Assembly (NCBI GenBank): GCA_951799425.1
Contig: OX637393.1
Span: 22,237,744-22,301,743, forward strand
Source of the DNA: Ilex aquifolium
Taxonomy: Eukaryota; Streptophyta; Magnoliopsida; Aquifoliales; Aquifoliaceae
Direction: 5' to 3'
DNA length: 64,000 bases
Both the position numbers and the translations under genes were made by a program. A model generated the notes under the pieces. It ran no database searches. It had not been told where the DNA came from and worked only from the letters and a program-made list of their open reading frames with translations. Positions 43,926 to 56,502 of the stretch are shown piece after piece (within the stretch, counting starts at the first letter, position 1; the number at the start of each line of letters is the position of its first letter).

Positions 43926-46900
43926 TTTAACAAAGTCCTCCAAAAATGGTTTCAACCGCTGACCATTAACAGTAAAGATATTACCGTTTGAGGGGTTTTC
44001 CACTTCAACTGCTCCATGTCCAAACACATTTTGACAATGTAAGGCCCAATCCATCTTGACTTCAATTTACCAGGAAATAGGCAGAGTCTTGAATTAAATA
44101 ACAGGACTTTTTGAGAAGGCTCAAAAGATTTCCGCACAATGTTTTTGTCATGAAAAATTTTCATCCTGGTTTTAGCAATCTTAGCATTCTCATATGTTTT
44201 ATTTCTCAATTCCTCCAATTCATTTATCTGAAGTTTCCTTGCTAGTCCAGCCTTGTCCAGGTTAAAATTCATTGCTTTAATAGCCCAGTATGCCTTATGT
44301 TCCAATTCCACAGGTAGGTGACACGGTTTTCCATAGACTAATCGATAAGGAGACATGCCCAAAATTGTTTTAAAAGCTGTGCGGTATGCCCAGAGTGCAT
44401 CAGTTAGTCTTAACGACCAATCTTTGCGGTCTGGATTCACCGTTTTTTCTAAAATTAATTTGATCTCCTGATTAGCTAGTTCAGCTTGTCCACTGGTCTG
44501 TGGGTGATAAGGGGTTGCAATTTTGTGAAAGACCAAGTATTTTTTCATCAAATTCCAGAAGGGACGATTGCAAAAATGAGCACCCCCATCACTTATGGTT
44601 GATTTCGGAATTCCAAACCGAGACAAAATATTTTCTTTTAAAAACTTGATCATTGTTCGGTGATCATTGTTTCGGCATGGAATTGCCTCAACCCATTTGT
44701 ATACATAATCTACAGCCACTAAAATCTATAGATAGCCAAAGGAAGGGGGAAATGGTCCTATAAAATCGATGCCCCAACAGTCAAAAATTTCAATTACTAG
44801 AATGGGGTTTAAGGGCATCATGTTTCTTTTAGAAATGCTTCCCAACCTTTGGCATCTATCGCAAGTTAAGCAAAAGGCATGGACATCTTTGAAAAGTGTG
44901 GGCCAGTAAAATCCACACTACAATATTTTTGCAGCGGTTTTTCTTGATGAAAAATGGCCACCGCATACTTCAGAATGACAAAAATGTTATTACCTGACTG
45001 CTTTCATGAGCGGGGATGCAACGCCTTATGATTTGACCCTTACAGTACTTGAATACGTAGAGATTCTCCCAAAAGAAGTTACGAACCTCACCTCAGAAAT
45101 TTCTTTTTGTCCATCTTGGTAAATGTTGGAGGGAGTGTACCAGTAGATAGGAAGTTAGCAATATCCGCGTACCATGGTGTCTTATCAATCATGAATAGTT
45201 GTTCATTGGGGAATTTCTCATTGATTGGCAGTCCATCTTAACGAAATTCATATGTTAATCTGGACGGATGATCTACCACCACATTCTCGACACCTTTCTT
45301 GTCATTGATGACAAGATCAAACTTTTGGAGCAAGAGTATCCATCCCAAGAACCTTGGCTTGGCATCCTTCTTTGTGAGCAAGAATTTTAGGGCTGCATGG
45401 TCAGTGAATATAGTAACAGAAGAACCAACAAGATAAGAACGGAATTTTTTTCAGAGCAAAAACTACAGCAAGTAATTCTTTTTCAATCGTTGAATAATTC
45501 ATTTGAGCGTCATTCAAAGTTTTGCTTGCATAGTAAATCACATTGGGTTTCTTATCCTTTCTTTGTCCCAACACAACACCTACATCATAATCACTTGCAT
45601 CACACATTAGTTCAAATGATAGAGTCTAGTCAGGGGGTTGCATTATTGGAGCAGAAATGAACATACCTTTAAGCTTTTCAAAAGCTTTCTGGCATGCTTC
45701 ATTCCACACAAAAATTACGTCCTGACTCAGAAGATGACACATGGGTTTGGCTATGCTACTGAAATCTTTTATGAATCATCTGTAAAAACCTACGTGTCCT
45801 AGGAATGATCGGACATCCTTTACAGTTTTAGGGGCAGGCAAATTTCCAATCAGATCTATTTTTGTCTTGTCAACTTTCATGCCCTCAGACGACACAATGT
45901 GACCAAGGACAATGCCTTTTGTTACCATGAAATGACATTTTTCCCAATTGAGCACTAGATTGGCTTCCTTACATCTGATTAGCACTTTCTCTCGATTGGT
46001 CAGACACAAATCAAATGAATCACCATATACAGAGAAGTCATTCATGAATACTTCCAAAAAAATTTCAACCATGTCACTGAACAAGCTTAGCATACATCTT
46101 TGGAATGTTTCAGGAGCGTTACAAAGTCCAAATGGCATCCTTTTGAATGCAAATGTGTCAAAGGGGCATGTGAAGGTTATTTTCTCATAATCATCTAGTG
46201 CTATCTCAATTTGATTGTACCCAGAATATCCATCTAGGAAACAGTAGAATGCATGGCCTGCAATTCTCACTAGGACTTGGTCAAGAAATGGAAGAGGAAA
46301 ATGATCTTTTCTAGTGACCAAATTGAGTTTTCGATAGTCAATAAACATTCGTCATCCTATGATAACTCGATTTGGTACTAGTTCATTAGCATTATTTCTG
46401 ACCACTGTGACCCCAGACTTTTTCGGCACAACTTGGGTTGGACTAACCCACTTGCTATCAGAGATGGGGAAGATTATCCCTGCATCTAAGAGTTTGAGTA
46501 CCTCAGTTCTCACAACTTCCTTCATGTGAGGGTTTAGTCGTCACTGCCTTTGACGAGAGGTTTTTGAACCTTCTTCAAGGTATATGGCATGATTACAGAT
46601 TAACGGGCTTATACCTTTCAAGTCAGCGATGGTCCACCCAATGGTGCTTTTATGGCTTTGAAGAACTTCAATCAGTTTAGACTCTTGTAAGTCTGTGAGC
46701 TTAGATGAAATTACCACTGGGTATGCCTCGTCCTCTCCTAAGAATGCATATTTGAGGTCAGATGGGAGAGGTTTCAATTCAGGCTTTGGTGTCCTGATGC
46801 TTGATGTGAGTGGCTTTGTCCCACTTGGTGAAATCTCTTTGAATTTGGGGGCCCATGTCTCAACAGCATGAGTAGGGAAACTTTGTGGATTTGGGTTATC

Positions 46901-47863
46901 ATCTGTTGTTTCAGATGAGATGAACTCTAGCAGAGAAGATTCAGTAGGGTTCTCACAGAATGTGTCATTCAGATGTTCCCGTATCAAAGATTCAATGGAG
47001 TTTATTTGCCCTTCTTCCTTGTCTTCTTCTGGATGCTTAGCAATATTGAAAATGTTTAGTTCGAGAGTCATATTCCCAAAAGTTAATTTCATGAATCCAT
47101 TCCTGCAATTGATTAGTGCATTGGAAGTTGCTAGGAAAGGTTGACCAAGAATGACGGGAATTTGGTTCTCCGAATGTATTGCTGGATGAGTATCCAGAAC
47201 AATGAAGTCAACAGGGAAGACAAAGTTGTCCACTTGGACAAGTACATCTTCAACAATGCCTCTAGGGGTTTTGACAAATCTGTCGGCCAACTGGAGTGTG
47301 ACACAAGTGGGTTTGAGTTCACCCAGACCCAACTGCTGGTAGACATAGTAAGGTAGCAAATTAACACTGGCTCCAAGGTCTAACAGTGCTTGTTCAATTC
47401 TGAAGTTTCCAAGGACACACGACACAATTGAACGCCCTGGGTCTTTGTATTTTGGAAGGGTTTTGTGTTGAAGAAGGGCACTGGCTTGTTCTGTTAGGAA
47501 TGCTCTTTTTTGGACATTCTGGCTTCTCTTGACTGTGCACAAGTTTTTTAGAAACTTGGCATAAGACAGAACTTGTTTGATTGCATCCAGAAGTAGGATG
47601 TTGATGTTCACTTGCTTAAAAAGCTCGTAAATTTCAGGCTGATTTTTCAACTTCTGTTTGGTTTTGAGTCTATGAGGAAAAGGAGCATGAATGGAACACG
47701 AAGGCTCTCTTTCCTCAGGAGGTTCTGGCTCTTGTTCAATCTTAGGCTCAGGTTCTTCCTCAAGTTCAGTCTCAATTGGTTCAGGCTCAAATGATGAGTT
47801 GACTGGGATTGACACAGGTTTTGGCTTTGGAATGAGCATGTCTCTGATAGTCTTTTCAATCAC
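43926..47863 (-). pseudogene. pol: pol pseudogene of element B
   Basis: Open pieces in order along the element: 47863-46541 (protease with [16 protein letters not shown], linker), 46348-45776 (RT with [14 protein letters not shown]), 45607-45401 (RNase H, CDASDYDVGVVLGQ), and 44719-43952 (integrase from [12 protein letters not shown] through [16 protein letters not shown] and RWIGPYIVK). Between them are stops and frameshifts. The RT catalytic motif reads FMND (near 46037-46042) rather than FMDD, so a catalytic Asp is lost. It is closely related to A throughout. Confidence 0.9.
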
Positions 47864-48014
47864 CTAGCCACTTCTTAGTGTAGTGACAACTTGGGCTTGG
47901 TCTTGTGGGTTTCCTGTGGTTGAAGGGTTCCCTACATGGAATTGGTCTTGTGGTTGCTTTGGTTGGGCAGGGAACTTGCCATTTTCGTGTGTGGCCATGG
48001 ATTGGGTCAACTTT

Positions 48015-49369
48015 TGGATGTGGCTTTTAAGATCCTCGAAAGATTAAGTGGTCTGGGTTTCAAAATCAGTGAAAGCCTGTGTGGAATTATTGTTATATTT
48101 CATTTGGCTTTGCATGAACTGATTTAGTGTGTTCTCAAGGCTCCTCTTTTGTGGTGGTTGGTATGGTTGATATGCGGGAGGTCCTTGAGGTGGTGGGTAT
48201 GAACCTTGTTGTTGGTTCATGGGCATCGGTTGTGTGTTCCTCCAATTGAAGTTCAGGTGGTTCTGCCACCCTGGATTGTATGTTTCAGAGTATGGGTTGG
48301 AGTAAGGCTTGTTGAAGTTGGAAACTACATTTTTTTGTTCCAACAAGACCTCTTTGAATGCTGAGATGGTGGGACACTCCCCAGTAGGGTGTCCTGTTAG
48401 CGCACAGATTCCACACACTTGTTCTATGGAAGAGCTAACATCAACTTGATGGACCTTCTTCATCTCTAAAGCTTCAAGCTTTCGAGACAACGTAGACATT
48501 TTTTCTCTCAAGTCATCATCGTCTCTCAAGACATACTTACCTCCTTGAGAAGTAGATGGTCTGGCTTCTACAGTGGTAGGACAGGCTGAGTCCCACATCT
48601 GAGAACTGTCAGATATGGTGTCAAAAAAAATGAATGCCTCCTCTGGACTTTTTCCTATGAATTCTACTTGAGCCATCATTTCGACAAACTGACGTAGTCT
48701 AGAGGGTAAGGAGTCATAGAAAAATTCTACCAAGGTCCAATTCTCAAAAGCGTGATGTGGGCAGGATTGGAGCAGATCTTTGAATCTCTCCCAACTTTGG
48801 TAAAAAGTTTCTCCTTCTTTAACCGCAAAATTCATGATTTGCCTTTTTAGTGCATTTATGCGGTGTAGAGGAAAAAACTTTCTGAAAAAATCATTTTGCA
48901 ATGCCTGCCAGTTAGGTATTGAAAGAGCTTATAAAGAATTTAGCCATTGTTTAGCTTTATCCCTTAAAGAGAAAGGAAAAAGTTTCATCTTGGCTAGTTC
49001 AGAATTGTCTTGAAATGTTCCACACACTTCCTCAAAATCTTTTAGATGCAGATACAGATTTTCTGCATCCAATCCATGAAACACGGGTAATAACTGCACT
49101 GTCCCCGGCTTTACAGTAAAGAGGGGCGCATTTTCAGGAAATATAAAACAAGAGGGGACACTATTTCTTGTGGAATTTAAGTAATCCCGCAAAATTCGAA
49201 TGTTAGGCACTTCCTCCTCTCTCATAGGGACTTCTCCGTTTCTCTCATTATTTGCCATATTACTCTCACAAGAGTCTGCTACTAATCTAGGTGAATTTGG
49301 TTCAGGCTGATTCATAGACTCACAAGATTCTGTCAGCAAATTTTGATAGTGAGGAGTGCCCTCAGACAT
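48015..49369 (-). pseudogene. gag: gag pseudogene of element B
   Basis: ATG 49369 opens 146 codons close to A's gag, stopped by TAA at about 48929-48931 where A has Lys (NSL-K). The frame reopens to 48044 (stop before the SFEDLKSH segment). The zinc knuckle CGIC-X4-H-X4-C is intact. The codon that is TAG in A is GAG here (LEALEMKK), which shows gag and pol were one frame in this family. Confidence 0.9.
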
Positions 49370-49463
49370 AAAAAAAATAAAACAACGTTATTCACAGTAA
49401 ACCAAAGAATATATACAAAAATGAAGGTCTTTTTACCTTTTACATTAAAACACCTTTAATGGC

Positions 49464-49481
49464 TCCCCGGCAATGGCGCCA
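49464..49481 (-). other. Primer-binding site of element B
   Basis: Reverse strand TGGCGCCATTGCCGGGGA: the tRNA-Asp type with one mismatch (C to T on the reverse strand's partner), 6 nt from the LTR end. Confidence 0.9.
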
Positions 49482-49487
49482 AAAACT

Positions 49488-50032
49488 TGACTTGGTCCGA
49501 AATGTGTACACCCAAGTGTAGGCGGTCAAGCTGTAGTAATCATCTGGTTTGAGTCCGGAGTCCAATCCTCAGGGAACTCTTCTTGGTGTTTTGGGGTAAG
49601 TAGTGGTGGAGACCTATTGATTGTAACCCTTGAGATTTGAAGTTGTGTGAGGTGTGAGATTTCCTGGACAGAATATAAGATTCTTTCCAAGAGAATTTTC
49701 TGAACAAAGTATGAGATAAGCTCTAATGTAAAAGAGTCACTCTTTAGTTAAAGGATCTGGACATGTAGTTAATTATCTGGTTTATTACACTTGTGCTTGA
49801 TAACTCAATTAACCCCCGTGCCAACAGCAGGTTAATCGGAAGATAAAGGTGGATTAAGGGAATTCAGAACATGATTCCGATGTCTTTTTAGAAGTTTACA
49901 AGAATTGTCTGTGCCAAGACTTAACCTGTCTACAAACAAGCAAGTGTTTCTACAAGACATCCAATCATGACATTAATGTTCCATTTCCATTCTTTAATTG
50001 AAGCACAATAATGGTGAAGATTGAAGGGTAGT
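49488..50032 (-). repeat. 5' LTR of element B, cut by element C
   Basis: Only the distal 545 bp are present, matching 8760-9304. Element C begins at 50033. GTAGT (50028-50032) should be C's target duplication; the partner is off-window. Confidence 0.9.
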
Positions 50033-51103
50033 TGATTAAGGCCGAATAATCACACTTATTATTAGAAAAGATTGATTTTTTAATTGAAAAAGTGTGATAA
50101 ATATAAGAGTTTATCCAAGTTTGGGTGTTATGCTATTAAATGTTGATTTGTGATAATTTGCAGGTCAAAAGCATAATTTTGGGGTCAAATTATGGAAAGA
50201 CCAAGCGTAGCTCAAAGGAAAACACACTGGATAACGCGTCCGGACGGAAGAAGAGTACGCGTCCGGACGCAATTGGCAGAAAATTGATAAACGGAGGAAG
50301 GACCATTCTGAAAGTTGCGTCCGGACGGTTGAGAGAGGTGCGTCCGAACGCGTGTCAAGCTTCTGCTGCCGAATTTAGAATCCTAATGGGATGCAATCTC
50401 TTTCGAATGTACTTTAGAAATACAAACCTAGGACCTTGTAAAAGGGGAGTTCTTTTTCATTAATCTGTTTCGAGATCCTTTTACCATGTCTGGCTAGAAG
50501 GCTAAGCTAGGGCTAAGGGAAAACCTCTCGACGGAGTACGGTATTTTTATTGACTCTTGTACTTAAGGATTTATGTTATTGTGTTAATTTAATCCCTAAT
50601 CTTTTAGCAAAGTGTTTATGCTGTATAAACTCTTGAGTTGTTGTGCCAAGTACATCGATTGCTTGATTTTACCTGCGTGTAAATCACTGGTTATTCCACG
50701 CTGGAAGGATTAACATTATTTCATAAAATAATATGATTGACTGATTATTCAAGTTCCTGGTAGTCTTTTGATTATAACCTTTGGACTTATCACTTGATTT
50801 GTTAATCGGATTAACTGACATTTAATTCCTCTTTCAAGTCAAGCTTTGAGTCTTTAACTATTATTGTATGAAGTTGAGAGGGAGTACCTGATGCTCTAGT
50901 ATTTCTTTTATTACTGTTTTAATTACAAAAATCACTTTTCTCCAATTAACAATTTTCCAAACAAATATTTTTCCTTTCAAATTACTTTTATTGTTCGTGT
51001 GATTGTTTCTTGTTACAATTCCTCGTGGGATCGACCTCGGACTTCCGAGATTATATTACTCTGCTCAACCTGCGCTTGGGTTTACACTTTTAAAGTTGAA
51101 GCA
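50033..51103 (+). repeat. 5' LTR of element C
   Basis: TGATTAAGGC...GAAGCA, 1071 bp, ending 6 nt before the primer-binding site. The four palindromes are at 50237-50350. No strong TATA box follows; the closest is TTTAGAAATAC near 50412. Confidence 0.85.
50237..50350 (+). promoter_or_regulatory. CGTCCGGACG palindrome cluster in LTR C
   Basis: Four copies at 50237, 50260, 50318 and 50341 (CGTCCGAACG, degenerate). Both pairs are exactly 23 bp apart. Several extend to the 12-bp palindrome GCGTCCGGACGC. Confidence 0.85.
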
Positions 51104-51109
51104 AGTTTT

Positions 51110-51127
51110 TGGCGCCGTTGCCGGGGA
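51110..51127 (+). other. Primer-binding site of element C (tRNA-Asp type)
   Basis: Perfect TGGCGCCGTTGCCGGGGA, 6 nt after the LTR. The leader to gag (51128-51280) is A/T-rich and holds no gene. Confidence 0.95.
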
Positions 51128-51280
51128 ACTGAAGGACAAGGAGCCATCACATCATTGAGGTTTGCGGTATTTGCGAGTCTTCGGAAATCCGGTAACTTCG
51201 TTCTAATTTTTAGTTTATTTATTTTAGTTATTTTTCTTATTAGTTAAATTTAGAATTTATTTAGGTTATTTATTTGTTTT

Positions 51281-52387
51281 ATGAGCTTTTGGCATCGTGA
51301 TTTAAGTGGACGTTTAACAAGAGAAGATTTAGATACTCTGTTTGAAAATTTATTTGATTTATCCGTGTCGAATCACTTCTTGCACACAATGGCTGCTAAT
51401 CCTAATGACCATAGGCAGAATGATCTTCCCGAACGGGAGGATCATGTTGATAGATTAAGTAATCATAATGAGAATGAGGTGGATAATGCTAATATGGGTA
51501 GGACTCTGCGTGATTATTTACAGCCTGCACGTCAAACTGCACCATCATGCATTGTTTTTCCATTAAATGCCACCAATTTTGCTTTTAAACCTGGCATGAT
51601 TCAATTGCTTCCAAAATTCCTTGGTCTAGAGGCCGAAAATACATACCTACACATTAGAGAATTTGAGGATGTGTGTGCTACATTCCATGACCAAAATGTT
51701 TCAGTAAACACAATTAGATTAAAGTTGTTTCCTTTCTCGTTAAAGGAAAAGGCTAAGACCTGGTTGTATTCATTGAGATCGAGGACCATAGGCACATGGC
51801 CTGAGATGCAAAAAGAATTCCTGAAAAAGTTTTTTCCCACACATCGCACAAACTCTTTGAAAAGACAAATAATGAATTTTTCTCAAAAAGAGTCTGAAAA
51901 TTTTTATCAAAGTTGGGAAAGATTTAAAGACCTTCTTGCATCTTGTCCACATCATGGTTATGAGAGCTGGCGCGTGATAAGCTTCTTCTATGAGGGTCTA
52001 GGCCCACAGCTGCGTCAATTTGTTGAAATGATGTGTAATGGTGATTTCATGAATAAGGAACCAGATGAAGCATATGATTATCTAGACCAGTTGTCTGAGA
52101 ATGCACAATCATGGGATACTACATCCCACGATCATCCTAAAGGTAGAAATGCACAATCACCATCATCTAGTGGGGGTAAATACCAGTTGAGGGAAGAGGA
52201 TGACCTAGGAGCTAGGGTTGCCACCTTAACAAGACGGGTAGAGGCTATGGAGTACAAAAAGGTTAACCAGGTTGACACAGTTCAGGTTGAGGAGATATAC
52301 GGTGTCTGTGAAATCCCTGGACATCCTGTGACGGAGTGTCCAACATTACCTGCGTTAAAAGAAGTGTATGACCAAGCAATGCTGTAA
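51281..52387 (+). pseudogene. gag: gag of element C, frameshifted before the linker
   Basis: 368 codons from ATG 51281. Conserved parts: LRDYLQPARQTAPSC, LLPKFLGLEAENTYLHIREF, FPFSLKEKAKTWLYSL, KKFFPTHRTNSLKRQIMNF, FFYEGLGPQLRQFVEMM. The zinc knuckle is Y-X2-C-X4-H-X4-C: its first Cys codon (TGC) is TAC, so metal binding should fail. The frame then ends at TAA 52385-52387. The next frame continues [15 protein letters not shown] from 52378, so one base (probably an A in the run near 52377) has been lost, separating gag from pol. Confidence 0.9.
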
Positions 52388-55300
52388 ACACTTTTTCGAA
52401 GCCTTACAATAATCCATACTCGAACACATACAATCCGGGGTGGAAGAATCATCCAAATTTTAGTTGGAGGAATGACAATCATGCGTCACAACCACCTCAA
52501 CAAAACTCTTCAAATGTTGTACCTTACATTCCACGCCCGAAAAGAGACATTGAGGAGGTGTTGTCACAATTCATGCAGAGTCAGCAAATATACAATAGAC
52601 AAACAACTCAGGCTATTGAGGATATGAGGAGTGCAATCACTAAATTGACCATTGACCCTTGCCATCAGGAAAAAGGTAGGCTTCCAGCACAACCACAACC
52701 GAACCCACAGGGTCAATTTGTTGTGAATGAGACTTGCACTTCTGAGACTGTCCACGAGCAAGTAAAGTCTATCACTACACTCCGCAGCGGGAAAGAAATT
52801 AATAAAACCATTCCTTTGGAAACTCAAGATTCTGAAAAGATTTCTCAACCCACGGAGAGTGATGATAAGATTAGCCTGTCTGAAATCAATAAGTCTGAAA
52901 AGTATGTTCCACCTGCACCATTCCCACAGAGATTGCTTACTTCTACCAGGCCTATTGTGCATAATGATATGTTAGAGATTTTTAAGCAGGTGAAAATCAA
53001 TATTCCCTTGTTGGATGCCATTAAACAAATACCTTCTTATGCAAATTTTTTGAAAGAGTTATGCACTGTTAAAAGGAAATTAAATGTGCAAAAGAAGGCA
53101 TTTTTGACTGAGCAAGTATCATCCATTATACAGCACAGAACTCCACCAAAGTATAAAGACCCAGGTTGTCCTACTATTTCTTGTGTTATAGGCAACCACA
53201 AAATTGAACAAGCATTACTGGATTTAGGAGCTAGTGTGAATTTGCTCCCTTATTCAGTATATGAACAATTAGGGTTGGGGGAGTTAAAACCCACTTCGGT
53301 TACACTTCAATTAGCTGACCGATCAGTGAAGATACCGAGGGGTATGGTGGAGGATGTTTTAGTACAGGTTGATAAATTTTATTTTCCCGTGGATTTCATA
53401 ATTTTGGACACTCAACCTGTATTAAATACTAGTGCTCAAATTCCCATCATTTTAGGCAAACCATTCCTAGCAACTTCAAATGCTCTAATTAATTGCAGGA
53501 ATGGTGTGATGAAATTGACCTTTGAGAATATGACATTAGAGCTCAACATTTTTAATGTGTGCAAACAACCTAGGAATGTTGATGAAGATGTGCATGAAGT
53601 TAACATGATTGAATCTATTGTTCCAAGCAGAGTATATGATTCTTCCTTGTTTGATCCACTTGAAGCATGTTTGCTTGAACAATATTCTGAGTTAGAGATA
53701 GAGGAAAAGAATTCTGAAATTTCTGTTTCAACTGATATGTTAAACTCTTTGCAGGTACTTGAAATGAGAGAGTTGAGACAGAAATTTGAGGAGCTCCCAC
53801 CAAGAACTGATCCACCAATACCATCCAAGGATAAAGCACCCAAGCTAGACCTCAAGCAATTACCGGTAGACTTGAAGTATGCATTTTTAGGAGATGATGA
53901 AACTTATCCGGTAATAATTTCTTCTCAATTGAATTCAGCACAGGAAGGTATGTTGTTACACCTTCTTAAGGAACATAAGAATGCAATTGGTTGGACTTTA
54001 GCTGATATAAAAGGAATTAGCCCTTTGGTTTGCACCCACAAGATTTATTTGGAGGATAATGCTAAAACATCTAGGGAGATGCAACGTAGGCTAAATCCAC
54101 ATATGAAAGAAGTTGTGAAAAAAGAGGTGTTGAGACTGTTAGATGTAGGAATTATCTATCATATTGCAGACAGCAAATGGGTAAGCCCCACACAGGTAGT
54201 TCCTAAGAAATCTGGAGTCACTGTAGTTGCTAATGAAAATAATGAACTTGTACCAACTAGGACAATTACTAGTTGGAGAATGTGCATAGACTACAGGAGA
54301 CTTAATGCTGTTACTAGAAAAGATCACTTCCCTTTGCCTTTTATGGATCAAATTTTAGAAAGGGTAGCGTCACACTTGTACTATTGTTTTTTAGATGGTT
54401 ATTCGGGATATAACCAGATTGAAATTGCCCTAGAAGATCAAGAGAAGACCACATTTACTTGCCCTTTTGGCACCTTTGCTTATCGAAGGATGCCTTTTGG
54501 ACTATACAATGCACCTACGACTTTTCAAAGGTGTATGCTTAGCATTTTCAGTGATATGGTTGAACGTTTTCTTGAAGTTTTTATGGATGATTTTACTGTC
54601 TTTGGTGATTCCTATGATGACTGTTTATCTAACCTTGAGAAAGTACTTATAAGATGTGAAGAAAAGAACCTGGTACTTAACTGGGAGAAATGCCACTTCA
54701 TGGTTCGAAAGGGAATTGTTCTTGGTCACATTGTCTCTTCTGAGGGAATTCAGGTAGATAAGGCCAAAATTGAATTAATCGCTAATTTACCTATTCCTAA
54801 AGCCCTTAAGGATGTTAGATCTTTCTTGGGTCATGCTGGTTTTTATAGGAGATTTATAAAGGATTTTAGTTCCATATCTAGACCACTCTGCAATCTCCTA
54901 GGGAAAGACACACCTTTTGAGTGGGATAATGCATGCCAAGAAGCTTTTGATAAGTTGAAGGGCATGCTTGTCACTGCTCCAATCATGCAACCCCCAGATT
55001 GGAGTCGTCCTTTCGAAATCATGTGTGATGCCAGTGACTATGCTGTAGGGGCGGTTTTAGGACAAAGGAATGACAAAAAGCCTCATGTCATCTACTATGC
55101 CAGTAGAACTTTAAATAGTGCACAGATGAACTATTCTACCACAGAAAAAGAATTATTGGCTGTAGTTTTTGCACTAGACAAATTCAGGTCGTACTTAGTA
55201 GGTTTCCCCATTGTTATCTTCACAGACCATGCAGCTCTCAAATACTTATTAACTAAGAAAGATGCAAAACTGAGACTGTTGAGGTGGATCTTACTACTCC

Positions 55301-56502
55301 AAGAATTTGATATCACTATTAAGGATAAAAAAGGAGTACAAAATGTAGTGGCTGACCATTTGTCTAGACTGGTGAGTGATGTGCCCATTGAGACAGTGCC
55401 GATCAAAGATACTTTCCCGGATGAACAGTTATTGGCAGTTTCCTCATTACCATGGTTTGCTGACATTGTGAATTTTCTTGTTACAGGTAACATGCCACCG
55501 ACTTGGACTGCTTTGGATAAGAGGAAATTTTTAGTCGAAGTAAAGAGTTTCTTCTGGGATGACCCATACCTTTTCAAATATTGCCCAGATCAGATTATCC
55601 GGAGATGTGTACCTAATGATGAGGTAAGTAGCATTCTATCATTTTGTCATTCGGGAGCATGTGGAGGCCACTTTTCTATGAAAAAGACCTCTGCAAAGGT
55701 TTTGCAGTGCGGATTTTATTGGCCGACAATTTTTAAAGATGCATATAATTTTTGTAAAGTGTGTGAGCGATGTCAAAAACTGGGGGGATTAACCCGTAGA
55801 AATATGATGCCGTTAAATCCAATTTTGATAATAGAAATTTTTGACTGTTGGGGCATAGATTTCATGGGACATTTTCCCCCATCTTTTGGGTATATGTACA
55901 TTTTAGTGGGAGTAGATTATGTCTCTGAGTGGGTTGAAGCTATACCATGTCGGACAAATGATCATAAAGTTGTTTTGAAATTTTTAAAGGAAAATATTTT
56001 GTCCAGATTTGGTGTACCTCGAGCCATTATCAGTGATGGGGGATTGCATTTTTGTAATAGGCCTTTTGAGAATTTGATGAAAAAATATGGTGTAACACAT
56101 AAAGTTGCAACTCCCTATCACCCACAGACAAGTGGTCAAGTAGAGCTTGCCAATCGGGAAATTTCTTACATTTTGGAAAAAATGGTGAACCCAGATCGTA
56201 AAGATTGGTCGTTACGACTAATCGATGCATTATGGGCATACCGAACTGCATATAAATCCCCGATTGGTATGTCTTCGTATAGATTGATTTATGGAAAAGC
56301 TTGTCACTTGCCTGTGGAATTAGAGCATAAAGCATATTGGGCCATTAAAATGTTCAACTTTAGTTTTGACCAAGCCGTCACCGCAAGAAAATTACAGCTA
56401 AATGAGCTTGATGAGATCCGGAATGAGGCATATGAGAACTCTATAATCAGTAAAAAACGCATGAAGGTGTTTCATGATAAGAATATTATGCGTAAAACCT
56501 TT

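Larger units (their letters stand above)
8760..50032 (-). mobile_element. Element B: old Athila-type element split by A and D; C cuts its 5' LTR
   Basis: Reverse-strand element. Its 3' LTR is in three pieces (8760-9507, 23840-24014, 38011-39004) because A and D inserted into it. The internal region is 39005-49487, the primer-binding site 49464-49481, and the 5' LTR (49488-50032) is cut by C. The order along its own strand is gag, pol, small Cys/Arg ORF, palindrome cluster, ORF3, non-coding block, hairpin/PPT, LTR. The 545-bp overlap of its two LTRs (8760-9304 against 49488-50032) has about 22 differences by eye (4%), older than its inserts. It lies in relic G; 8755-8759 (ATTTC) should be its target duplication, but the partner is off-window. 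Confidence 0.9.

Noticed and set aside
43646..43930. 94-codon ORF with a Glu/Lys-rich run
   Set aside because: Antisense reading of the conserved pyrimidine tract after pol of B.
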